Below are positions 13,086-23,700 of a stretch of 64,000 nucleotides of DNA, in pieces. Origin of the DNA: Lytechinus pictus (Eukaryota; Echinodermata; Echinoidea; Temnopleuroida; Toxopneustidae); assembly GCF_037042905.1 (NCBI RefSeq), contig NC_087245.1:10927501-10991500 (forward strand), given 5' to 3'. The notes under the pieces are model-generated. The model saw only the letters and a program-made list of their open reading frames with translations, was not told where the DNA came from and searched no databases. The translations under genes were made by a program, and so were the position numbers. Within the stretch, counting starts at the first letter, position 1; each line of letters begins with the position of its first letter.

Positions 13086-15779
13086 TGTTTCAGGAAATAA
13101 TCAAGATTTACCTCCCCCCAAACTAAGGGTATGGGGTGCGCCCCATTTATTTTGTATCCTTTTGAATATAACTTTATTTTGTTAGTATTTTTTATTCTGG
13201 CTTTTGAGGTAAAATAGGTGTAGAAGATACAAGAAATGAGAATTGAAATTTAAAAGTGGTTGTAAGCAGAAAAAACATGAAAACTGGCAAGAGTCCTAAA
13301 AATGACACATTTTAAAGTCAGCATTTGAAAATTTCAGCTTGCGCTATGTGCTCTCTTGTCTCCCCCCCAAAAAAAAATTCCCTGAAGCAAAAATGCCTCT
13401 TTTTCCAAAGTCGAAAATGCCTTCTTTTTTTCAGAATGAATTATGCCCTTTTTCAAAAAGAAATACCTTCTTTAATAGTAAACATAATACATTTTAGGTT
13501 CAAAAATCACAAATTTTGAATCGTGCTTACATCAGTTATTGTTTAGTACAGTACTAATCCTGTTCATGGTTACAAAAATGTATAGATTGGTGTTTTCTGG
13601 TTGGAATATCGCAAATTTTTGGCTCGCTTTCTACACTTGCATCAATTATTGTACTCATTCTATTCCCGTTTACACACAAAAAATGCTCAGAATGTCCAGT
13701 TTTCAGGTCGTTTAGCTCGCACTTTGCACTCGCATTACTTTGATTGGTGAGTTATGTATCCTATCAAAAATGCAGTCCTTAACTGCTTCCTTTTCTGATC
13801 TGTATATTGTCAGCATTATTTCTTTAGTTAGAAAAACATCTTTTTCATGATTACAAAAACAGCTCAGAATATTTAATTTTCATGTCTTATTACACATGTC
13901 CAGAAGTTTGGGATCGTGGTTCGCACTGGCAACATCACGCAACAGTGATGATTTAACAGTCATTAGCCCCATAATTGACAAAAAATCGAGTTTTACAACT
14001 TCAGAATTGATTTTTTTCCAAAACCGCTTGCTCGCTACGCTTTCTCGCTGAGAAGTAAAACCTAAATCAAAATATCTATCTTATCAATTAGAAATCAATT
14101 TAAAAAGGCTTTGCTCAACTTAATTTCTACAAAACACACAACAACTTCACGTAGTTGATAATCTCATTTTGAAAATACATGTATCTGTTTGCACCAAAAT
14201 CCCCATTTTGGTATATAAGTGCCTTTTTGGCTTTGAACCCCCCCCCCCCCAAATACAAATAGGTTCTGCCGCCCCTGTCTCAGAGAGTGAAGAAAAACAT
14301 ACCGGTACATTGAGAATGCCAGGATCAGATGACCGTGGTAATAATAATTATTGCAATGTAAATTGCATAGAAATATTATGTATTAAATTTACAAAGGTAA
14401 CTATATTATTATTTTAATATTATGTCTAAATCTATCATGAAATTATTTTTGTTTTAAATGTACAAGGGTGAAATTCTTTTTTCGCTCAGTCCGCTCGCTC
14501 ACATACATGTTTGCCATGTGTGATGTCTGCCGCCTAAGCATTGTTAGCTCATTGTTCTGTATATCGTAAGTTTGAAATGCCTTGGCCTTGAGGTTTTCAG
14601 GCCTTGGCCTTGGGTTTCCATGCCTTGGCCTTTGGTATTGAAGCCTTGGCCTTGGGTATTAAAGCCTTGGCCTTGGATGTTAGAGCCTTGACTACAACAC
14701 TGATAGCAGCAGTGCTTCCTTTGAAAATAGCTAATGAATATTATTCACAGAAGAAAACACTAATATGATAAAACATTATGCCCATTGACCCCGACCTTTG
14801 ACCATGATCATGTGACCTACATGTGCAAAACAATCATTCATACTTGATTATCCTTATGTCGAAGTTTCATGAGCTAGATCCATAAAATTTCAAAGTTAAT
14901 TATGATGATTCCTCAAATAACCCCAACATGGCCAAAGTTCATTGACCCTATGTGACCTTTGACCTTGGTCATGTGACCTGAAACTCGCACATGATATTCA
15001 GGGATACATGGTTGCTCTTATATCCAAGTGCATGAACTAAATCCATAAACTTTTAAAGTTATGATGACAACTCATCAAATAACCCTAACATGGCCAAAGT
15101 TTGTTGACCGTAAGTGACCTTTGACCTTAATCATGTGACCTGAAACTCAGGCAGGATCTTCCTGAAATGCATACAGGGTATTCAGGGATACACTGATGCT
15201 CTTATGTCTAAGTTTCATGAACTAGATCCATAGACTTTTAAAGTTATGATGACAATTCCACAAATACCCCCAACATGGCCAAAGTTTGTTAACCGTAAGT
15301 GACCTTTGACCTTAATCATGTGACCTGAAACTCAGGCAGGATCTTTAGTGATACACTATTACCCTTATGTCTACGTTTTATGAACTAGGTCCATATACTT
15401 TCGAAGTTATGACAACATTTCAAAAACTTAACCTTGGTTAAGATTTCGATATTGATTCCCCCAACATGGTCTAAGTTCATTGACCCTAAATGACCTTTGA
15501 CCTTGGTCATGTGACCCGAAACTCAGGCAGGATGTTCAGTAATACTTGATTACCCTTATTATATGTCCCAAGTTTCATGAACTAGGTCCATATACTTTCT
15601 AAGTTATGATGACATTTCAAAACTTAACCTTGGTTAAGATTTCAATGTCGACGACGCCGTCGGAAAAGCGGCGCCTATAGTCTCGCTCTGCTATGCAGGC
15701 GAGACAAAAATGGATCAAACCCCTTTTGACAAATGAGCTCTTCAGAAGGGTTTGCAAAAGGGGTTAGATCCACTCCGAG

Positions 15780-16110
15780 AAAATCTTTTTTTTTCATTCT
15801 CCCATATTGCAATATTCTTATGCAAAACTAAATTTTCATGATACCCTACCACGTGAACATAAAATTGGGTATACAAAAAACCTGTCTTCATATTTTTTAA
15901 AAATGTTCTTTTCCAAAAATTTCCTTTCCAAAAATTTCCTTTCCGTTGATCTAACCCCTTTCGCAAACAAACTAAAATACAGATCCAACCCTTTTGAAAA
16001 AAAGTGATTTTTTTTGTCATTTTTATTCAATTTTTAATCAGAAATTCAACTTTTCTTTTGTATCAACTTATAGAGATACTAAAAATCTATACATTCAGTT
16101 AATTGAGACA
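15780..16110 (+). repeat. Right copy of the diverged direct repeat (partner 9370-9725)
   Basis: Shares ordered blocks with 9370-9725, including ATTCTCCCATA, CAATATTCTTATG, GTGAACATAAAAT and the final GAGACAAAA. It includes an internal duplication of TTTCCTTTCCAAAAA type near 15915-15945. Confidence 0.6.
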
Positions 16111-16600
16111 AAAATCTTATTTCTCAAAAAGCAGTAATATACAACTCGGTGATATTCAAATGAGATAGTGTGTGATGTCTCTCACTTTTTATTTTGGTTT
16201 TTGTTTGAATACAATATCTATTATTTTATTTTACAGATTTGAAAATAAGGACCAACTGAATTGACTGAACCACAAATATCAAAAAATGGTAATTCCACAT
16301 GTACAGGGTACCATAAGACTTTTGTTTCCAGACATAGCTCTCTATGGTTTCAGATGACAATGAAGAGAAAAATTATATATTACACATTTCATACAATAAT
16401 ATACAAAAGAATAGTGAGTGGATGTCATGAGTCCCCTCATTTGCATACTGACAAGGACCACAACTGTTTTTTTTTCAAATACTAGTAACCTAATCTTATT
16501 TTACATATCAGTGATTTTGATATTTTCAGTGTTATGCTTGTTAGATATTTTTTTTTTCATTTAAATTAACTTTTTGTGTGGGAGGACTTGTCGTTCAACC
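16110..16600. mobile_element. Decayed copy of the 6393-6970 MITE family
   Basis: Ordered matches include CAACTC...CAAATGAGA, GATGTC(C/T)CTCAC, TTTGAATACAATAT, AATAAGGACCAACT, AGAATAGTGAGTGGATG, CTCATTTGCATAC and TGTTATGCTTGTTAGAT. The left terminus is missing and the right terminus (GGAGGACTTGTC) is degraded. Confidence 0.7.
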
Positions 16601-18105
16601 TAACATTAAACATTGATTTCTTTCTTATTTCACACACACACACAGAGTTGGTAATAATTTCTCTTTTTTTTTGCTTGTTAGAAACCATCACCCCCCTGAT
16701 ATAAAATCATTCCCATGGTCCTGCTAATAATGTTCCTTATATTCTTATGAGTAAGTAGCGTATTCTAGTATCAACTATATTTTATCTCATGAGTAATTGA
16801 TGACAGTAACTTAATGAAATGGTTTTCTCTGTTTTTGCAGTAAAGATGGGGAGGGATTTTATAAAGAAAATCTACTCAAAAGCCCTTCATGATAAAGCAG
16901 TCTTTGTTGAAAATTAGTGAATCAAAACAGCAGTTTTGTCCTGGACTCTAGACAACGACATGTTTACAATTTTTCATCTGCTCAGAATCTTACATAGATA
17001 AGCTGTCTCGGTTCACCAATGTTCGACAAAGACCTCTCAGCTGCGCATAGTGATTTGATGGGCATTTTCAATAGATTTTCTATGTTGTAGAATTTGTCCA
17101 TCGCGTTTCAAAAACTCTGTATTAAGAAATAGGCTAAGCCATAGACAGACATCCTGATAAACAAACGTTATGAGAAAAACTAGCCTCGTGGATCTTCCCA
17201 GAGAAAAAATAAATTCATCCTTTATGAATACCATAAACATTGTAAAAATTGCAACTAGACCTGTGCATGGTGGATGGCTATGGGAGCTTGGGAGTCAACA
17301 GAGGAAACTTTCATCCATATCATCCAGATAGGGATATTATAGTTTCATAACTAATATCTCACTTTTCAATACTAGTCCTACTTTATTATTTCTTAGTGTT
17401 GGTTTCTTTATTTTTCTTTTTTTTTCACTTCTTGATAAATCATAGGGGGCAGAACCCTGGACTGCCTATTCAAACACGAGAAAAAAGTATCTGGTCGTAG
17501 AGGATTAGTAATGATAAAAGTCTCAATTAATCAAATGGGAATAGGTTGATTATTCAGAAGGTTCAATATATTCAGAACGATCGCTATTCATAATCAAAGA
17601 AGTTGTCACAGGCCATAATCAAATAAAAGGGTCACTTGTCATAAGAAAAAAAAAAAACATCAAACTAATGACCCCTCTTTTTCATCATGACTTGTGACCC
17701 TCATTTTGTATTATGAGTAGTGGTCCTTATGATTGGTGACCCTCATGATCAGTGTCTGTTTAGCTCAGTTTTCTGAATAACAACAAACACAAGATTTTTA
17801 CAATTAAAGAAACATTTTTTTAATGCTCATTCCAACAGCAAAAGCCAGGGTGTTAGTATGTAGTTTGCTTGAATGCATGGGCTGCGGAATGGTTTTGAAA
17901 GGGAAGGGGGAGGGGCTGACAATACACAACAAAATATATCAGATGTTAAGTTTTTACATTTTGTACTAAGATTTGGAAAAAAGTTTGAGGCTGAAGCCCC
18001 CCCCCCCCCCCATTCCGTAGCCCCTGAGAAGGTAGCAATACATTTCAAACAGAACAAGTTAGGTTTCATTATCAAAAATAGTATTTATATATATCTACAC
18101 GATCT
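16601..18105. other. Intergenic stretch with no gene seen
   Basis: AT-rich sequence with an (AC)n run near 16634 and stop codons in all frames. The G-rich block AGGGAAGGGGGAGGGGCTGA near 17900 and the poly-C tract at 17998-18012 lie in roughly opposite orientation, with ATTCCG(T/C)AG-like motifs beside them. I see no exon with splice sites and conserved coding sense. Confidence 0.5.
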
Positions 18106-18265
18106 GGTGGGTGCTTCATAAAGGTGTCAGTAAGTTAGGAATGATATTGCGAATGACTAGTGATCATTTCTTGAGGTAAATTATGTGCACCACTATTTCA
18201 ATGGTGTGAATTTAGCTTTGGTAAAGTCATTTGTAACTTACGAACACCTTTATGAAACACCCACC
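18106..18265. mobile_element. 160-bp MITE with GGTGGGTG ends
   Basis: The left arm GGTGGGTGCTTCATAAAGGT is matched inverted at the right end (ACCTTTATGAAACACCCACC). The inverted similarity extends into the GTAAGTTA block. It has no coding capacity, and I could not define a target duplication. Confidence 0.8.
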
Positions 18266-20758
18266 GGGATAATAAGTTAAAACGAGCATGTTCAATGATT
18301 CGTTTTTAAGGATTTAACTGTAACAAGTGACATACATGTAGCATTGCTCTTCAGTCTAGTATCTCACAATGAGAATTGCTTTCAATGAGAGTTTTGCACA
18401 CTGATTTGAATAATGTATCTATAGACTATAGGCAACATAGTGAATACTACATGTACATGTAGGCCTGTATAATTATTTGGCTGCAACATTGCTTGCTGCC
18501 CATCAGTCGCTTTTCAGGCGATCAAGGCAATTATTTCATTCCAAAAATAAAGACCCCTCAATGAGTTCAAATATGAAATAAAGAGGAACTGATATCAAAG
18601 TGAGATATACTAGAAATCTAAACTGTAATTCAGAGTTTATCTTCAAATTTCTTTGGTAAACCAAATGTCAATTCAATATTGAGCTTAATCTTATCTGAAG
18701 CTGTGCAACATGTCACCTGATACCCCAGGAGAATTAAGAATCCCTTTTAAGAATAGACTAACAGATGGCTTAGGATTATTAGCCAAGCTATGTAAACACA
18801 CTTTCACCCTTACTTAAGATTTGTGATTTTTCCATAAGCATAGAGCAATCAACAAATTTTTTATGCAATTTTCATTTGGGCCTTGTAAAATGAAATGGGT
18901 GGGATGATAAGGTTCAATTGTAAGTCTATGGTCTACTACAAAGTGAATGTACATCTATGATCTGTACCGGCCGCACAAAAACGTTGTTAGCACTAACAAT
19001 GAGCCGAGGACCGCAACGATACTTCATTTCAAAACAATCAGTTACATGTATGTACATCTTGGATCAATGTTCGGCATCAAAATAAAAAAGAAGGGACTGG
19101 ACTTACTATTAGGGTTATTTTTAATACCACAACATTTCTGTGCGGCTGGTGCTGATTTTACAGTATGTAACTGTATTTACAGGCCAATGTTATTGATCAC
19201 AATACTGTTTTCCTGATATGTTACCAAAGGTAATACTATGGTTCTACCTCTTTACAATTTATCACATTCTAAAAATCAATGAAACAGGACTTCAGCAATA
19301 ACAAGATTCTTTGGTAGTCCTACAGTACATTTCACATGTATTGTATTGATCTGGGCCCTGTCTTACAAAAGGTTGAGATTAACCAAATCAAACTCAACTA
19401 AATGAACTGAAGCTTGGTAATGGCATAAGCAATATGAACATTACACTGAATCTATAAACAGGGCACATCGACATGTGAGTCTAATGCTGCCCTACTTTGA
19501 AAATATAGCAAGTAACAAGAGTTGAAGAACCAAATCTAACATTCATTGATGTCAATGAGCACATCTGTCTAAGATATGGTATGACCCATGAATAAAATGT
19601 GTCCAATAAAGATCTCATTGGGCAAATCTGAAAATATATCAAGATAAATAAACAACAATCACTTGCTTCTTTAAAAAAAATAGTAATATTCCTCTGCCAA
19701 AGTAGATTCACGCTACACCATTGTGATGTAAGGAAAGACACCCACATGGTATTTGAACAAATCATGACAGCAACAGTCAAAGAAATATTGCTATTTGTCA
19801 AGTCGAAGCATAATATTGAGTCAAAAGGCAGACAATTAGGAATCCCGAGGTTACATGACCAGAGTATGACTATAATTCATAAATACTTATAATTTTATTG
19901 CATAACATTACACAGGTTAAATGTTGCAAAATAAAAAATTGATGGTATTTCCTCTGCACGTTTGAGGTGTGCATATACTAACTGAGTTGGCCGAGGTGAT
20001 CAGGGATTTGATCTGGCTTTAATTTGCAGTCTTTTCTGATGTTAATATCACTATAATCCAAAGACCAAATGGGAATAATTTGAGAGTCTGTGCGATGTTC
20101 TCACAGTTGGCTGTGCAAAGGCTATTGCATGAAAGCTGAACCAGATATATGTTGCCAAAAGATCATGATTAATGCTGAATAATCTAGCCTGCTGGTTATA
20201 TAACAAGTAACAAAAATTGCATGATTTTCCCCTTCAAGTAATCTGCTTGTAATCTGTAACAAGGTTGATGGAATAGAAGTGTTGTATGTATGGGCACAGC
20301 ATGACAGTCATCCATCTTCAGATTGTCTTTGAACAATTCTCATCAACTAGCCCAAAGCATGAGTACATGTATGAAATAAGCATGTTATTAGGGACTTCTT
20401 GCAAAAGCTATGCAGAAGCTTTTCTGGAACATACACAATCTCGTCAATTCCATTCATGATAATAAAGTTTTTATCAAGGGTTGGTGAGTCAAAACAGCAG
20501 TTTTGTCCATGAATGAACAAATGACATGTTTTATAATTTTTTCAGCTTTAAAAAAGGTTGGACGAAACTGCTATTCCAATTTGCTGACCCACGACAAAGA
20601 ATTCATTGTGATTTGACGTGCATCTTCAAATACATTTCCTGCATTGTCAGATTCATTCTGCATCGCTGTGTGAAAACTTGCTAATTATAGAAAATATCTA
20701 AGAACAGGTGATTACGGTAACATGCCCATTTCTATGAAGTATAAAATAAACGAAACAC
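18266..20758. other. Intergenic stretch downstream of MAIP1, no gene seen
   Basis: AT-rich, unique-looking sequence without conserved reading frames. It should contain the MAIP1 3' UTR next to the stop at 20759, but no AATAAA lies within a convincing short distance on the minus strand. Confidence 0.45.
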
Positions 20759-23700
20759 TCATTCATCTTCAGGTAGACCCCTAGCTTCTGAATTAATCAG
20801 CTGGCCATGTTGCATATATGTGATCATCCATTGTGGGTTGGCACCAGGTGAGATATTACGGTGAAATCTAAAGGAAGTGGAAAGTTGAGGAAAAAAATGC
20901 TCTTGGTTTGTTGATGAATTGAGGACTGTTTAATGATTGGATGTTTGAATAATTTGCAAAGGTTTCTTCTTTACATAACAAACTTAGTAACAATCAAGAT
21001 CTGTGATCTGTCGAGAACTCGGGATTGTTCTTGATGACTGGGTATTTTAATGAATTGAATACGTAATTATAACTGCCATCATTATCTTGAATTCTAGAAT
21101 TTCAATGTTTATTCCCCTTAATAGCAGTGCTAATATGACCTTCACATCTGCTTCTGAATCTTTTTAATCCAAACAATTTTGATTGTGACAGGGTCTCTCT
21201 AACAGCAATATCTTGGTTTACTGGCCAGGACCACATCTTACAAATATTTGCAACTGATCCAATCAATCTCATGATTATAAGGAAATATTTTTGACAGAGT
21301 GGAATTTGGGTATCCATTTGTCTTATTCTCTAAATATAAAAGTAAATGCATGAGTCATTGCTTTGACTATAGTATAAGTTATTGTGCTCCATTATTTTCA
21401 CAAAAAGACAGTATATGCTTCTCAAATAAAAAAATTATTACATAGATGGATTTCCATACTTGTCACTTATTGGATCATTCCCAAACCCACACCTGCTTAT
21501 TCCTACTTTCAGACTTATTTTTATCACTTTTAGGCTATTCATAAAACCTGACAAAACAAAAGGAAATGCAATATGGATTCTAGTAGACAGCATTTTTTTT
21601 GCATCATATTATTGTGTGAAAAGCAATAAAGGAGCAGTGTAACAATACAGATACATTTTAAACATTGAATAAGACATAACAAAAAAGAGCCCAGAACATG
21701 GTCAGATTACTGCCGCAAGCAGGGCAGCTTAAAAATCATCTGCAAACTTCTTGGCCTGTAAATTACTCAATTTCATATTTATAATAGCCTTCATACTGGG
21801 CCTTAACTGGACACTAAATCATCACCATTTATTTTTTGTGGATATCAACCAATCGTTAGGCCTATAGCCTATTGCTCCTAAATATCTTGGTGAACCAGTT
21901 TCTAAAAGCAGTAATATTGCTTTTACAATTAATTATCATCCAATAAATTCTACTATTAATATCAGAAGTAGGACAAAACCCTGGTTACTTTACAAAATCA
22001 CCAGAGTACACAATAGTGCCTAGAATTTCCTCTAACCTATTCATAGCCAATAACTTGATTGAACCTACACAAAGAGGATTCACAATATTCTTACTCATAT
22101 GTGCAACTGTAGACACTTCCAAGACTGTCAAATTGTTCCTGCGAAACACCTGGGGGCGGTCTTCCAATTCGAAACCCTTTAACTTCTGGATCACTGCTTC
22201 CAGACTGAGTGGAGTGACACCAAAACTTCATCAAGATAAAAAGGAACTTCCCTCCTGAAATGTAGTACACAGATTATATATCTTATTCTCAATTCTGCAT
22301 ATCAATGTTAAAAACAACGAAATGAAGAAACAATGTGATGAACAAAAAAAAAGAAGAAAAAGTAGGCCTACGTGAACTAGCACATCAATGACGTGGAGCT
22401 CATCCACCATCTCGCAACGAAATATAACACAATTTTAATTTCAGCCCAGTTGACACTAGTGAGTTATATTGGCGACATAAATTGAAGATAAAGAATTGAA
22501 ATCGATGAAGAAATGACAAAGAAGCATTTTTTTTTATCTATGAATAAATTTCATATAAATTAAGCATAAATAATTTTCTAGTAAAATTTCTGAACTCTGT
22601 GTAGAACCTTGGTGAACTTCATGTAGCTCTCAGATGGAACAAAAATAATCAAAATCAATCAATATTTTTTGTGAGTTTAGAAAATATATGAATAAATTAG
22701 CATATTTAATGAGTTTCAAAATTCTGTGTTGAAATTTTGTATCACCACCTCGAGCTATCATTTAATGCAAACAAAATTGAAATTGATCAACAAATGAAGA
22801 AGAAAAAACATTTTTTGTGATTTATGAGTAAATTTTGCATAAATTATTTTCGAGACAAATTTTCAAAATTTTGTGTACAAGTTCGGTGAACCTCATGCAG
22901 CTCTACCAGATGGAAGAAAAAAAATCAAAATCGGTCAACAAATAAAGAAGAGGCATTTTCTGTGATTTATGAATAAATTTTGCATTCATGTAAGGAGCAT
23001 AAATAATCTTCTACTGAAAATTTCAAATTCTGTGTAAAATTTTGGTGAACCTCATGAAGTTCTACCAGGTGGAAGAAAAAAAATCAAAATCGGTCAACAA
23101 TTAAAGAAGAAGCATTTAATGTGAATTTTTAAAAATACGCATAAATTAGCATATTTAATGAGTTTTAAAAATTATGTGTAGAAGTTTTGAATCCCCCACC
23201 TAGTGCTATCATATAAAGCAAACAGAATTGAAATCGGACTTGAAATGGCGAAGAAGAAGCATTTTGAAATTGTGGACGGACGACAGACAACGGACGCCAC
23301 AACATGGCATAAGCTCATCTGGCCCTTTGGGCCGGATGAGCTAAAAACAAACCTAGTCTTCATCTATTCTTTTTTTCAAAACAGTTAAATGAAATGTGTA
23401 CATGTGAACTGTCAACATGCCAACAATTAGCAAATGATATTGATGAAATAATGGCCAAGTGTAACTGATGTATTTGTGGCAAAAAAATTCAGAACACTAG
23501 GAAGCTTCACCAACTGTTGCAGAAGTACGGGGGGGGGGGGGGGGGGTTCTTGCAAACATTTCTATTATCCGGAGTTGTGCTTTTTTTCCCATTTGTGTTT
23601 CAAAATTTGCAAAGTTATAATATCATTACAGAGTCCTTGTATGTCCAAATCATACATACCCTTATCATCATAGTGTATAGCAATGTCATGGGGAAAGGTG

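Larger units (their letters stand above)
9800..14702. mobile_element. hAT-like DNA transposon, apparently non-autonomous, 4.9 kb, with 8-bp target duplication
   Basis: The left end CAGTGTTGTAGT is matched by ACTACAACACTG at the right end. The 8 bases before it (ATAGCAGC, 9792-9799) are repeated exactly after it (14703-14710). CAGTG ends and an 8-bp duplication are hAT hallmarks. Just inside both ends lie degenerate clusters of GCCTTGGCCTTGA units (about 9810-9930 and 14578-14690). The interior holds a duplicated 214-bp unit, a ten-copy minisatellite and AT-rich DNA, with no reading frame resembling a transposase. Confidence 0.88.
9766..15705. mobile_element. GTCTCGCCTGCAT-ended repeat element, interrupted by a hAT-like insertion
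   Basis: The left end GTCTCGCCTGCAT (9766-9778) is the reverse complement of ATGCAGGCGAGAC at 15693-15705. Removing the hAT-like insertion (9800-14702 plus one target copy) leaves about 1 kb. The right part, 14711-15690, is several imperfect direct units of about 180 bp, each with TGACCTTTGACC, CATGTGACCTGAAACTC and an AAGTTTCATGAACTA-like block. A related element with GTCTCGCCTG and CAGGTGAGAC ends lies at 47217-47913. No ORF is seen. Confidence 0.75.

Noticed and set aside
9370-16110. LTR retrotransposon with the direct repeats as LTRs
   Set aside because: The repeats are strongly diverged, lack TG...CA ends, primer-binding site and polypurine tract, and enclose DNA-transposon-type elements without gag or pol frames.
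19481-19801. 106-residue minus-strand open frame
   Set aside because: No conserved motif, no plausible splice partners; length is compatible with chance in AT-rich DNA.
22016-22258. Plus-strand 80-residue frame and minus-strand 69-residue frame
   Set aside because: Both are shadows of MAIP1 exon 4, which reads in another minus-strand frame (FLFILMKFWCHSTQ) with proper splice sites.
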